In this document: positions 32,038 through 44,838 of the stretch, piece by piece | How positions within the stretch are numbered: position 1 is the stretch's first letter | Layout: the number at the start of each line of letters is the position of its first letter | DNA from: Xanthoparmelia taractica | Taxonomy: Eukaryota; Ascomycota; Lecanoromycetes; Lecanorales; Parmeliaceae | NCBI GenBank assembly: GCA_033085395.1 | Contig: JANQBS010000080.1 | Coordinates: forward strand, 1-64,000 | DNA length: 64,000 bases | Reading direction: 5' to 3' | Translations under genes and position numbers: made by a program | The notes under the pieces: generated by a model | Told to the model about the DNA's origin: nothing | Seen by the model: the letters and a program-made list of their open reading frames with translations, nothing else | The model's database searches: none

Positions 32038-35000
32038 AAGAAGAACAATATGGCTCTGAAAGAGAACAATTCGAATGAAGAGCCAACTGCTGGTGCAGTG
32101 GCCATACAAATAGTGCTCGCCCCGGACACGTGTCTCGCATGTCGCATATCAATGAAACAACGCTAATAGCATGGCCTCATATTGGACCCACTAACCCACA
32201 GTCCCACTGTTGCGAGCTACCAACAGGAGCAGCCACAACTCAGGCACGGCTCCAGCTATTGGACCTGCGTATTTGATTGATGGCTAAAAGATCGTCCTAA
32301 TTGCTATGGAGGCATATAAACGATCCTTTAAAGTCAATATGTCGCAAGATTTAGTGGAACAAACAACGTCTCAGAGACGAAATACTGACCGGTATCGGAA
32401 TCTCAGTCTTATCACAACATTTTTTAAAGAGAGATGGGGATCATAGATACGTCGAATCATTTTGGACCATTTAGATTCCTCTTAAATATATATTTTGAGT
32501 CTTCAGGTCCAAAATCCTAAAACATTTACAAAGGTCAACAAGTAGCCGGCGCCGTCTTTTGTTGGCTTATCTATACACAAGCAAAAGTTCAGGCCAAGAG
32601 TGCCTGTAGCTGTAACGGTCAGTAGCATTCGCATTGACGATGGCAGCGAATTTAGTAAAATTCGGGCCCAAACTACGCGGCCGATACCGATAAGCAGGTC
32701 TTCAAGCGGATCCATAGATTTCGACAGAAGCGAATTTGCACGATGTGGAAGCTTCTCGCTCAGGATTCTTTGGATAAACAGGCTATACTTGCGAGAGCCG
32801 AGAAGAAAGAATTTGTCATTTAAAAAGGTCTATAACGTCAGTTTAAACGTGTTGAATGAGACTGCGATGGGTTGGACTCCATAAAAGGCCATGAGTTATA
32901 TCAACCACGAGCGCTGTCGAGTGCGGTCCGGTACACACGCCAAACCCGTCACCCCCCGGTTCCTTCATCAGCAAACAGCGTCGGAACTTTTCTCAAGTTC
33001 CAAATTTGCTGATCCGGGGTAACAGCAATCCGCATAGATTAGCTCAAGATAGCGATAGTGTGCTTCATGGCTACGCAGAACGTGGGGCAACTTCAACATA
33101 TTCGAGGTTCCAGCCAGTGTCTTCAAGGGACCATTACCAGTATTCCAGTGCGAACATTGTTTGCTACGCCTTCAATAGCAAGGCTCGTCCTATGACACGG
33201 CCAATCGCCTCTACTACAGTCTCTACCACCCAGTCTTCCCTGCCGCACTTACAACCCATGACGTTGCGGCAATGCTAATGGCCAATATGTCTTGAACTGA
33301 GTAACCGGTACTCTTGTACCGCGAGAAAGGCTCTCGATCAACCCCTTTAACACCCACGTCGGTACTTTTAAGGAGCCGAGTGCGCAAGTGAAAGAAAACA
33401 AGGCTTCCAAAATCCCCTACGACCAAGCGATTCTTAGCCACCTGATAAAAACAGCGTCAAACAAGACACATCGAAAATCTGCCAGCATTCAGATGTAACG
33501 TACACGATCGGCTAGTGGACCTTCACTCTATCACTGCAGAATATTTCGACTAGGGCCGTTAGTGTGTTCAAATACTTGCCCATCTTGTGAAATGTATTTC
33601 ACTGTCTGGAATCTGTTCCATTCCGTATTTTCTGAGATTCTCCCTTGTTGGAACTGACTATTCCCACCTCCAAACCCTCCAACCTTTCGCCATCCTAGGC
33701 TTAGATCCAAGCGAAGCCCATCCCGGAACTTATGGAAATCCTCAAAGACGTTGTCTAAAGTCCGGGTATATCATTGGATAACCTTCGAGATGATGGCCGC
33801 GTTTCTATAACGCGTAAGCATCCGCATGACGCACTTTGCGATACCTTGAAACGAAATGCAATAATGCAACTACACACGGTCAGCGCCGGCACTAGCATCT
33901 AAACTAGCCAGAAACCCCAAACTCTACATCTTTGTTTACGCCTTACATTGCGCGGATGGGTTGTCTAGAAAACGTTGAGTAATTCTCCTTCTCTTTTTGA
34001 GAAAGTGCTATTATGCTAGAGATATGGTATGTCTTAGCATAAGAGCCAAGAAGTATATCATCGAGCTTATAAAGTCGCCTATTAGTACGATTAGGAGCCA
34101 AAGTCATTTCACACAATCTCTCCTTCTTACTATCAACACACATATCAATTACCTTCATCTTCAATACCATTATCTATCCCATATCGATCGCTTACTGGCC
34201 TGAAATCGCTCAGTCTAAGCGGATCTATCTATGTACAGTTATTGGAGGAGTGAGTATAGACCGGATAGCGAAAAGCAACGTATAGTAAGAAGAGTACCAA
34301 GTACCGACTCGACGCTGCTGATCGTTTACTTACTTCGTTCTCTGCATACGCAAATTGAAGAAAAAATAAGCATCGCTGTGATAGACTGCTCACGCAACGA
34401 GCCTACAACAGCTTAAGCTATGAGTTTGACGTGGATTAAGGCAGCTGAAGGCCAACAGACGAGCGTGTTAAGTTCAGCACATTGCCACTACTGCTACAAA
34501 AGGTCATAAGGTAGACGAGCTAACAATCTATTCTATAGATGCACGTACATAGTATTTTGTTCGAAAACCAACCCACATCGTGGCCGTCTACCCTGCCGCC
34601 AAATACAACTACAGTAATGTTTTGCCATTCTTATCCTCATTCTTATTCTTGTTATGTGAATGAAGAACCACTCGGTTTGCAATGTCATTTACTATACTCT
34701 TACCTTTCAAATTTTCGCATTTCTAACCTGAGAAAGTTCTACATTGTCTCTTTCAAACTATGGTGTTAGTATCGGTAACAGCCTAGCTCGTCGAATCCCT
34801 GCCCAAGTAATCATGGATCATATGAGGGGAAGAGGTGGTGCACATCGTCGTGGACGTGGAGGATGATCCTTCGTGCCGAAAATACTGTCGAAAAAGCTTG
34901 CTGGTTGCAAGGTCGATGAGACGCGTCTGATTTCTCTTCCGGGGGAGAATCACTTTTCCATTTGGTAGTAAGGTATGGAGTGGCAAAAAGGGACTTTGAT

Positions 35001-35892
35001 GCTGCGAAATATTCTTACATGAATTGTCATAACCGAGGAAACGACTCGATTGTCAACCTACATATCGTACCACACATAATATTCGACCCGCTCTTGAATC
35101 CAACTTCGTTTAGACCGCAAAGAGAAGATCACCACGTCAAGTAAAACGCATTACTCACTTCATTATACACTGTCCTGGACAAACACAAGAGTCGGTAACT
35201 CGTACCTCTAACCCTTTATTTAAACGCTCATATATATCGTCATCCACTTTGGAAAATCAAAGACAACCATCAAGTGTATCAGTGCTTTTCAATCTCTTAT
35301 CTCGTACGCCAGTCAATGCCATTGATCGTTTAGAAACGGAAGCTCAGTCGGCTCGAAGTGACCTAACCGCCGAAAAGCCCGTTACCAAACATAAAGGGGC
35401 CACTGACAAGCCAGATAGGTTTGCAACCGCGGTCTGTGCTTCATATCGATAGGAACTCGGAAGATATGACTCGTAATACCCAGGCTATGCTGGTCTGCTT
35501 CGGGTGCTCGTGAGGATTTCTGCCCAGGTTTTTGGGAATTGTGGGAGATCTGCCCGTCGCCGTGTAATCGTGTGGACCGTGGATATGCTCGTGGATTCAA
35601 TCCGTACCGTTCTCTTAGCTACAGTTTTACAAGAAAAGATGTTTTTTGGGAATAGTGGTATGGCTGGTGGCGGCGCTGGGGCCACGGTCGGAGAAGGTCC
35701 TGCCACTCAGGGGTCTAGCCCCAAGATGCCATCGGTCTGCCGTCAGGCAGTGGAACCATTTCATGGGTGCATTACAGACACAGGGTTAACGCTGTCTAGA
35801 TTGCATGAGACCAGAAATGATTGCTATACGGCAAGCAACTTTACGTTCCTATTCAGTCTTGCTTATTCGACGATGAATATTGAAGAAGAAGT
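32038..35892. other. Gene desert with AT-richer patches
   Basis: No gene recognised over 3.8 kb. Stretches near 33950-34250 and 34500-34770 are clearly AT-richer with many TA steps, as expected of old mutated repeats. The frame at 32600-32884 contains IRIDDGSEF, faintly like an integrase DDE segment, but nothing around it supports that. An inverted repeat at 32459-32515 is listed separately. Confidence 0.4.
32459..32515. repeat. Inverted repeat, 10-bp arms
   Basis: attttggacc (32459-32468) and ggtccaaaat (32506-32515) are perfect reverse complements 37 bases apart. It shares the ttggacc core with the inverted repeat at 8770-8806. Too short to assign to an element. Confidence 0.4.
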
Positions 35893-36393
35893 TCAAGGGT
35901 CGTTAGAGTCTTGGGCAAGAATGCCAACCTGTTGGATCAAAAATGCATCTGCGGACCGATTCCTGTCACTTCTTTCACTTCCGTCAAGGGAACGATGGTA
36001 AAAATGCAAATTCCCTTCTCGAGGACCCAAGCGCACTTGCAAATCGCAATTGTAAGCAGTAATATTATGTGGGCTAGACGAAATATTTATCAGGATCCCA
36101 GCCTTATTGACGCTCGTGCTGGAAAAGTTGGTACGCGGATATAAAACGCCAACAACATTGCAGGGCGAGAGGACGATGCCGTTGTTGAGGGGGAGGAGAA
36201 AGGTACAATCAATGTGCCCCGGACCGTTTTGACACGATTCAACATACAGGTTTGTGAATCGCACCTCTGGACCCCGTTGAAGTTGGCGGGATTCGCAAGC
36301 CTTGAAGTTCTAGTCATTGTTGTTCAACAGCAAATCTAGAGGAAATTCGCCCAAACCCACCAAAGATTGCATTGCCTGGAGAGACCTGCCCAT
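35893..36393 (-). pseudogene. Reading frame broken by one TAG, unidentified product
   Basis: On the minus strand a frame from the ATG at 36393 (MGRSLQAMQSLVGLGEFPLD) is stopped by TAG at 36312-36310. It continues in the same phase for 139 more codons with strongly protein-like sequence (RFTNLYVESCQNGPGHID, FLLPLNNGIVLSPCNVVG, ILINISSSPHNITAYNC). Several Cys and Asn-X-Ser/Thr sites suggest a former extracytoplasmic protein. The stop would fit CAG to TAG. I do not recognise the family, and flanking exons could not be traced. Confidence 0.35.
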
Positions 36394-39300
36394 TGCTGCA
36401 CTGGAAACTTCAGCTGTCAATTCTGAAGAAGCACTTTCCTGGTTTACCGAATATATTTCACAGAATCAGGACGTCGGAAGTCTCTGATTCAGGGCACATA
36501 TGTAACTCAAAATCCGATCCTACCTAAACAGTCGCTTCACGATTCTGTTTCTAGAAATCAAACCGTCAACGACATCTACCATCTCCAGACTCCCCTACAT
36601 AAGAGAAAGTGCAATAGCTAGCTTCGCACAATAAAGCTTTTACTGCTATTGAAGACCCCAATTCAGCCAGACCCCTGCGGGTCAGATTTAAAGTGTCGAA
36701 AGACGACCAACCGGCTGCTATACATCGATTGGCAATCGCTGCATATCTAACGCCTCAGAGATTTCCGTTCTCGGTCTTAGAGATTCTTCAACCCATCTTC
36801 CCTTTTCGTGCAAAGAACTTCGTGTATTATATCAATATAAGGTGGAGGACGTTTAAGAATTACTTGTATAATACGTTAGAATTCTTACCTAGGGTCTTTA
36901 TGTTTATTCTACGTAGTATTTTCGTGAAGCTACATTATCCTTACTCTATAAGCCGATTGTAATAAGCTACAAGAAGGCTATAGGGCCAAAGGTATACGAT
37001 CTCAACGGATTTATGCAAATGAATTACAGAGACGAGAGTTTTCATAAATATGAGCATTTCTCTCAGAGACGCCATCAAATATGCGAAAAGAGAAGGCTCA
37101 TCGATTCAACCAGGACCCCCGAGTCTTCCTGGATCGGCAGAAAGCTTACAGCAGACTACACCCGCATTACGACTTGGGCGCCTTTCTGGACGGAGGAAGA
37201 GTTTTAATTGGGAACAACGTACATATAAAGAGCAATCCACGCGTTCTTGTTCCTCGTTCAACGAGGATGCCAAAAATCGGCTTTGCATAGCGAACATGTC
37301 CAAGCACATCACAGGGGGTATATCACCTGCGAATGTGCTGCATGCTTGGAGATGAAATTTTCGGAGTATGGACTGGGATCTCGATGTGCATAAACTCATA
37401 AGACTTGTAGTCAGGTCAATGATTTGGCAGCGAAATGATATAGTCAAAAAGGATTGAAGCCAACTCGATTTTTTCGAAGAATAACGCATGATAGATTTCA
37501 CTACTTCCAACCCCCAATCCCCTTCGAAAATGTCGAAAAATCCGAAAATTCTTCCCAAATACACCTCGTCCGGCTTGAAAGTCTCCAAGTCATCTCTCTC
37601 TGGTCCTTTCAATTCGAATGATTCGAATCGTCTTTTCCGTCAGCAAATTTGGCCGACAAAACGGGCTAAGACGCCAGTAAGTTCGAAAAGCCCAAAGGCA
37701 TGAACTTTCGAACAGATCAAAGCTTCTCAGATCTATCGCAGGGAATCGAATCGAGCAACGCAGAGCAAAGGATGGTGGAAATGCAGGATACGTATTCCAT
37801 ACTACCAAAGCGCGGTTGAAGCACTCCACAGTATGGAGGTTGGTGGGTCAACAGGGGAGGATTCACGCGAGATGAGAATGAAGTTCAAGGTATAAATCTA
37901 CAACGAAGCCGTTCGCATAGAGCCCACCGCCAACCTTGAAGCAAACTCTTTCAGCAGAAAATTCAGGAAGGATCTCATGCTGCAACCATTGTTCTACTTG
38001 CAAAGTGTAGCAATAGCTACAACATCAACATCAACATCAAGCTCTGGTCTTTCCTCCCTTCTTCGCGGTAGCTCGGGCAATTGACAGTACGTTTGGGCCA
38101 TGTGCTAGGGCATGGTCTTTGGTGCCTCAGGACTGCCGCCGTCAACTATGGGAGTTCCGCATGGTCTTCTACCGGCCTCCATCATTTGCCCTAACATCAT
38201 CGGTTCCTCCTGACTGGCGGGTTCAGAATGTGCCAGCGCTCTCCCGGTGGCCTCGAATCTATGAAAGGAGGACGGCTGCGAAGGCGCATTTGAGAAATGA
38301 ACCGTAGGGACAGTCATGGTAAATTGCTGGAATTATGAGAGACGAGATGGCACCAGACGGGCAAGCCCGAGGACAAATGTGGATTGACTAGCCGACTCGG
38401 CTACCGATTCGGGATCCTCATCGCACTCTCTCACTTATCAGGCACCTATCTTAGCCTCCCCCAGTGCCTATCCCTTCAACGAACCCAGTCACCCACCCAC
38501 CCGAGATACCGAAGTGCACATTTCCCCAACATCATAATTCGGCTGGGGGCCTTTTTGGACATCGCGTCAACTCGAGAACGACGAGATGCTATATAATTCT
38601 TCAACTTAACAGGCCTTGGGACACGCCAAGGCCATAGCGAAGTGTGAAAGTAAATGGGGAGTACCATTCACAGCGGGGACAGACATGGTCGTATGGAACG
38701 CCGGTCTAGAGGGCGTAAGGGACTAGTCGCTATCAACGTGGACATTGATACTCTGTGTCGCCGGCATGCTGTTGAGGGGTACATGTTGCTGGCAAGGGAG
38801 GAGCGGTGGAGTTGACTAGGTAGTAGTTTACTAGTATTAGCTTGGCGATAATTGTTTGAGTAGAGAATGATGAGGATGAGGATAAAGATGAGAGTATAGC
38901 TTAGAGCTTCGAAGATAGCATAGATAGCAAACAAAAGCTTTTATCAAAATGAATCTCCACACGACGGCTTTATCCAAGCTGTGAGCACCATTGAAGCACC
39001 TGAGCACAAGAGAAACCACCACCTGTCCAACAACAAGGAGCCGAATGACCGACGGGCTCCACACTGCTTGCTACTGCATATCTAACCAAACAACGCAAGC
39101 ACAAGCTTCTCGCTCGATACATCGAGTATCGAAGAAGAGTAAGACAGGTAATTTTAATTTCAATTTCATCCGAGTCCAATCAAGTCCAACACAAACGGAA
39201 GCTACTCAATCGTCCCTTGGAGGGATAATAGTAGAGCGCGAGAGTGCAATAAAGCAGCTTGACGGAGCTATTTTACGGTATAATTGAAGATATACCAACG

Positions 39301-39823
39301 AACCTCCCTTGTCGGGGACTCGGAAGGTCACACAGCGATTCTCTCTCCCTCGAAGTCATCTTTCTGATTCCCCTCGGGTGCGAACGAGATTATGTCCCGG
39401 GAAGGGCAAGGGGGCAGGAGATGGCGAGGGAAGATGGTAGGAAGCGAGAATTCAGGGTACGAGGAATGTTTGTGGACGTACGCTCAGGATCAGAAGTCTC
39501 GACTTTCCTAGACGATAGTGACAGATTAGACTATGGGAATCAGGGAGGTCTGGCGGTATTCTGTGCGCATTGTTAGTAGGGATCTGCCTGTAGATAATAG
39601 GAAGGGGGGCGTGACTGCGTTAATGTTGGGAGTATGCGATTGGATTCTACGGGAGGGGCATTAGGGAATAAGTGTATATATTCAAAGCTCGTTAAGTAAA
39701 TAGTCGGTATCTTTTGCAAGTGTGCTATGTAAATCAGCTACTGCTCTCGTGCATCTGGATACTTTTCATTGCTGCCTTAATTAGAGCCGTCAATGACACT
39801 GACCGTCTCGGAGCATCCTTGCC
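36394..39823. other. Gene desert, right part
   Basis: 3.4 kb with no intact gene. A patch near 36830-36960 is TA-rich. A plus frame at 37081-37290 reads GGRVLIGNNVHI, vaguely like a hexapeptide acyltransferase, but without further support. The last 600 bases probably hold the 3' untranslated region of the SET gene. Confidence 0.4.
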
Positions 39824-41676
39824 TCAAACGAATTTCATCCCCTGCACGCCGTCCACGAGATCCTCCACCCTCCCAGCTGAACCTCCAAGTTTTGCACGCC
39901 TATCACTCCTATACGTCATGTCCCAGCTGACCCTCTCCCCACACATAATCTCATAGGCTGTCTTAGCCACCTCCAGTACATCATCGTATAGTGTAGGATT
40001 GACTGCCGCATACCCATCACACATGTCTGCCAATGCGACAACTACCTCATCGACCATAAACCCCCAGCGTGTGATCTTAAATGAAGTTGCAGTGATATCG
40101 GTTTCGAAGCCAAGCGCATGCAGCATTCGAAGGGTTAGCTCGATCACTTGGGTTGCGAGGCCATCAGAGTGGCAGGCGGAGATGAGGTTGATTATGGGGC
40201 CGACAAGGGATTTTCGCGGCTCCATGGTTGGTGGGTTGACGTAGGTAGAGTCGAGAGCGTCGAGGAGGGTTGTGTAACTAAGTCAATGTCAGATGCAAGA
40301 CGTGAAGATGTGTGATGAGCAGTGACCATACACTCCAAGGTCAGTCCCAGTATTCTTTTCGAAATGTCCAATAATCTCTTCGACGATCTTGGCACGCTTC
40401 TTGACCTTCTTGTGCGAACCATCTTTCTCTGCAAGACACACCTGGCACTCGCACTGAAAACCCCACTTCTTGAGCATCTTTTGTCGTTCCTCGTACTTCT
40501 CCAAGCAAGATATGTAGCCGAACTTGAGCTCAGTGTCGGCTGGGATATCGGCCTGCGCTCGAAAGATCATCATGTCGCCAATGTAGGTACGGCGTACAAG
40601 TGGATAGCAGCTATGATTTATATAAGAAGCGCGTATCCAAATACCGATGCAACCCGAATCTTCGTCCTTGAGGTCATCCGGAGTGTGGCCACTCTTCCAA
40701 TGGAATGCGTAAGTAAGGCTAGGGAATCCGAATGCATTATAGATGATTCGATGTTGAACGAAAGCACTGTTGTAGGTATTGTCAACTGGTGCCCACAACA
40801 GCTTGGTTGAGACTACTCACTCGTCTACTTCTGGAAGATTGGTATCTTCATTGATCTCTTCATCGGCGTCAGGACCTGGGTATAAATCTGCAAAGGCTGA
40901 AACAACACTGGGATTTCGAGATAACTTCATGAATGTAGTCACAGCAAGCTCTGCGCGGAGCGTTTGTCTCCATTTGGACTCGTCAGATGTGGGGTCCTTG
41001 GGAAGGTTAGTCTCTGCAGTTGCCTTGCTATCGTTCGGAACAAAAGCGGTGGCGAAAGCCTTCTCGCATAGGAGCAATTCGCCTGCCTTTACAGCTTTCG
41101 TAGTAAACAGGCCACGACCATGAGATTCAATGGCACATTTGCGCACCTCGATCGGTCCGATGAAGGCTGCGCGATCCATGCGCGGTGATGGTTGTTTGAT
41201 GACTGCCTCATCTAGCATCGATGCGAGGTCGAACTCTCCAGACTGTTCTCGGAGCCTAAGTTCACACCGCTCAATATCCTTGCTGGCGGCTTTGTTTCCG
41301 GGGTAGAGAACTTCCAGTTCGGCCAGGTAGGAGCGGCATCTAGCGAAGCATCCTAAGTCATAAGAGGCACGAGCAGCCCTAAAGAGCGCTTTCTCGCACG
41401 TCGTGTCGATTTCGAGCACAGCCATTGCATCTTCGAGTGCTGCGTCGTAGTGTTGAGATGATAGCCTGGCTTGACAGCGGTTCAGGAGGAGGACCAGGGC
41501 ATGCTCCTCGGTAGATACCCGTCGTAAAGCCTCATTGTAACTGGAGCTTATCAGCCATCATCCGTGAGGCGAAAACCAATTATTTACCATTCAATAGCCT
41601 TGAGGTATTTTCCCTCTTTGCAATGTGTGTTTCCTTGTAATTTCCAGATCAACGCCGCTGTTGGCATCGAAGCCAT
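39824..41676 (-). CDS. TPR and SET-domain protein (SMYD-like lysine methyltransferase)
   Basis: Four exons on the minus strand: 41589-41676, 40821-41541, 40332-40766 and 39824-40277, with introns of 47, 54 and 54 nt, all GT-AG; the product is 565 residues. Residues 1-130 form TPR-like helices (AIECYNEALRRV, YDAALEDAMAVLEID, RAARASYDLG). The SET domain starts near residue 161 (IESHGRGLFTTKAVKAGELLL), contains SYINHSC with N320-C323, and ends in a post-SET Cys cluster (GFQCECQVC). All signature residues are present, so it should be an active protein-lysine methyltransferase in cytosol or nucleus; the substrate is unknown. The N-terminal exon is clear because its frame completes a Cys codon across the first intron. 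Confidence 0.8.
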
Positions 41677-41922
41677 GACTAATTTGTTTGATTGGGGAGA
41701 AAGCTAGAACCGACTCTTTATACTGAGGAGAAGGCCACCGGTCGTGTTGACTCACAGCTTGAGCCAGAAGTGATATGATCGTGAACTCTTAAAACCGAGC
41801 ACAGTGTTGATGAAGGGTTAGATGCCTGTGTATCAGGCCACCTGCTGCCTGTCAATCACTCAGACAGTTACGTGCAGTTGTTGGGGTGTCTACCGCTTGG
41901 TGAAGAATTTCAAGGATCCTGA

Positions 41923-42675
41923 TCACTTTCTTCCAGTTGTAGGCACAGGGGGTAGCCAAGCCCAAGTCACTTCAACCCGTCCAAGACTCGGATCAGCCAA
42001 TTGCTTGAAAGCTCCTGGGCTGACGTCTATATCGGTAGGTTGGCAACCCACGCCTGATGCCAGTCAGCCAGAGACACCCGTAATAGTTCGTTCAGACAAG
42101 GCCGTACATCGATCTACGACGGTCAGATCGATGCTGTCACCGTTGCGAACAGCTCTCAGCTTATGCCCACAGAGGGGATTAGCATTCGGATTTGAGCCTT
42201 TGGACACAGCGTCAAAGGTAAAGTGGCTGATAGATACAATGTGATCGGTGTCGGAAGAAGTGACGCCACAGGCACCGAGTCCAGGGCCGTAGTAGGTCAA
42301 GTCGCCTGTGTAAGTTTGGGACCCCAAAGGAAGATGCTGATGGTGGCTGGGTAGGAGTTTAGGGAGCAGGTTCTCGAGATTCTCAGATGGGGCAGAGGCA
42401 TACCTGGATTTCCTGCTGAGGCCAATGGCAAGGCCAAGTATCAAAGCTAGCAATAACAAGACCACTACAAGAATGGCAATGCAGACAATCTTTCTACTGA
42501 AGCCGAAGTACTTTCTATGGCCAGGTATGATACGGTCAAAGATGATGACAGCGCGTTCTCTCACACTGGTATGAGCATGCTTTTCTCCGCGATGACGAGC
42601 GGTGGTCTCCCATTCTGGTAGACGGAAGTTGTCGACATTTTCTTGAGCCTCGTGATTCTGCATGCTGCCGGACAC
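41923..42675 (-). CDS. Membrane-anchored double-psi beta-barrel (RlpA/expansin-like) protein
   Basis: Two exons, 42108-42675 and 41923-42053, split by a 54-nt intron (GTACGG donor, GGCATCAG acceptor, CTGAC branch), giving 232 residues. Residues 1-60 are polar; one TM helix follows at about 63-86 (IVCIAILVVVLLLLALIL), so it is a type II membrane protein with the barrel outside. The DPBB domain spans about 120-225: GDLTYYGPGLGACG, HFTFDAVSKG, LCGHKLRA, then VVDRCVGCQPTDIDVSPGAF across the intron and ending GRVEVTWAWLP. Fungal DPBB proteins are usually secreted wall-associated or protease-inhibitor-like proteins; here the signal peptide is replaced by an anchor. Divergent from SDH2 across a 480-bp promoter region. 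Confidence 0.8.
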
Positions 42676-43155
42676 GAGTTAAGCGCTTAAGAGGTACCTA
42701 CTTTAATCAACAGGACGAAAATATCTTGGATGCAAGTAGATAATGATATTGAATCCTATGAAGGATGATGGTGGCATATGTCCAGCAAGTTATTTCAGGT
42801 TGGCCTAGCAAAAGTGCTACAGAGCTAAGGGTCTTGATATTTTTATATGGTATCTCTGCTTCAACCTTCACGCGCGGCAGAATTCTGGTGTTATTATCTG
42901 TGAGCCAATCAGAATTGCGGAAATTGAATTACGCTCTAGTCCAGAAATGGAACAGACCAATCTTTTCATCCTCGGCTGTTATTGAGTGGTTGCATTTGCC
43001 TCCATCGTCATTCTCCCACATCACAAACATCTTCAATCACCACACTTCTCCCCACTCACCAATCCATTTATCAAAGACTGCAAATTCTTGGTGATCAAGA
43101 CTATCAAATCATACCCTCCTTCTTTGGCCTACATTCGACCTAACCACCACCAGCA
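42676..43155. other. Divergent promoter region between barrel protein and SDH2
   Basis: 480 bases. The SDH2-proximal half is C/A-rich and pyrimidine-rich (catcttcaatcacc), typical of a fungal leader, and a TATATGG-like stretch lies near 42845. No coding frame is supported. Confidence 0.4.
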
Positions 43156-44192
43156 ATGGCCGCCCTCCGCACCACCACGTCCCGCCTCCTTGCCTCCACT
43201 CGCCCTTCCACCCTCTCCCCTTTCCTCCGCCGCACCTATGCAACCGTTGACCCTATCGCTAACCTCGGTGAAGCCATGTCTTCCACCCAACCACCCCTCT
43301 CTGAAAAGCACACCTCCACCATCAACGAGCCCTCTCAATCCCCAGAGGCTCGAACAAAGACCTTTCACATCTACCGCTGGTCCCCCGATACACCCTCGGA
43401 AAAGCCCAAGATGCAAACTTACACTCTAGATCTGAACAAGACGGGACCGATGGTGCTGGATGCATTGATTCGGATCAAGAATGAGGTGGATCCTACCTTG
43501 ACATTCAGGCGGAGTTGTAGGGAGGGCATCTGTGGGAGTTGCGCCATGAACATCGATGGGGTCAACACATTGGCTTGTTTATGTACTTCTTACCATTCTA
43601 GCCATATCTTACGAAAGCTGACGACTTGTGTGTGCAGGTCGTATCCCACCAAACACATCCCATGAAGCCCGCATCTACCCACTACCCCACACCTATGTCG
43701 TCAAAGACCTCGTCCCTGACCTGACCCAATTCTACAAGCAATACAAATCCATCAAACCGTACCTACAGCGCGACACCAAGAGTGAAGATGTACGCCTCCC
43801 CCCCCCCTCCCCTCCCCAATTCCCACCCCCTCCCTTTCCCCAGACCACTACTAACCCTCCTCCCCCAGGGCCGTGAAAACCGCCAAACACCCGCGGACCG
43901 CAAAAAGCTCGACGGTCTCTACGAATGCATCCTCTGCGCCTGCTGCTCCACCTCCTGCCCCTCCTACTGGTGGAACAGCGAAGAATACCTCGGCCCCGCC
44001 GTCCTGCTGCAATCCTACCGCTGGCTCGCCGACTCCCGCGACGAGCACCAGGCCGAGCGCAAAGCGATGCTGGACAATAGCATGAGTTTGTACCGATGCC
44101 ACACCATCCTCAACTGCTCGCGGACCTGCCCCAAGGGCTTGAACCCGGGCAAGGCGATTACGGAGATTAAGAAGACGATGGCGCTTACGTGA
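43156..44192 (+). CDS. SDH2: Succinate dehydrogenase iron-sulfur subunit, mitochondrial
   Basis: Three exons: 43156-43582, 43638-43789 and 43869-44192, with introns of 55 and 79 nt, giving 300 residues. It carries electrons from the flavoprotein to ubiquinone in complex II of the mitochondrial inner membrane. Residues 1-27 are an Arg/Ser/Thr-rich targeting peptide. The [2Fe-2S] cysteines are in SCREGICGSCAMNIDGVNTLAC, interrupted by the first intron one base into the last Cys codon. The [4Fe-4S] and [3Fe-4S] clusters use ECILCACCSTSCPSYWW and RCHTILNCSRTCPKGLNP. All cluster ligands are present. Positions where SDHI fungicide resistance usually arises (Pro in SCPSYWW, Asn in WWNS, His in RCHTI) are wild type. 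The second intron is a C-rich tract. Confidence 0.95.
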
Positions 44193-44838
44193 GTGTGAGA
44201 GATTTTGAAGAGATTGATAGGATGGGATGGAAAAGAGGGCGTTATGCATAAGTATGTGGATTGCGAGGGGTCGTCGAAGGAAAGAATGAGGGGATCTGTT
44301 TGTGAATGGAGAGGATTCGCTCGCTTTTTCTTTTTCTTCTTCTTCTTCTTCTACTCGTTGTACATAGCATTTGCAACAAACTAGCAAATCAGTTGCGAGA
44401 AAGTTCGTTACGCGATGTCCGTCTCAACAAAGTATTCTCCACATCCTCCCATCCACGAGCCATCGGGTGGAGCACGCAAAGGTCATGGTTCATCAACGTT
44501 GTTGCAATCTCGATCTGTCTCTTATCTAAGTGATGTCGTAGCAAGGAATTCTTCTTGGAAGACTGGGGGGAGGCTGTTAAGAACGCGATCCTCGTCCATC
44601 CATCCATCAATCCATAATCGTCCTCTGCGTTATTTCGATGCCGAGGCGAAGGCTAAGGCATGTGCCATTTCTGCTTTCCTCGCTCAATGAATCAACCACT
44701 CGGTAGAACAATCAATCGACCAGGAAGGCTCGATCAGGAAGCTCGAAATCCCCTAGGCCCAGATCCATCCCCATGAATCGGCAACCCACCCTCATTCGCA
44801 CTCCCCTCTTCCTCCTCCGTACCCTCGCTCTTATCCCC
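44193..44838. other. Convergent intergenic region
   Basis: About 650 bases between the stops of SDH2 and the second TPR-SET gene. It includes a (TTC)n pyrimidine run near 44326-44352 and no coding signal; it should contain both 3' untranslated regions. Confidence 0.5.

Noticed and set aside
32600..32884. Possible retroelement integrase segment (IRIDDGSEF)
   Set aside because: No neighbouring integrase, reverse transcriptase, protease or LTR signal was found on either strand.
37081..37290. Possible hexapeptide acyltransferase fragment (GGRVLIGNNVHI)
   Set aside because: Only one short segment resembles the family, and there is no continuing hexapeptide pattern in any frame.
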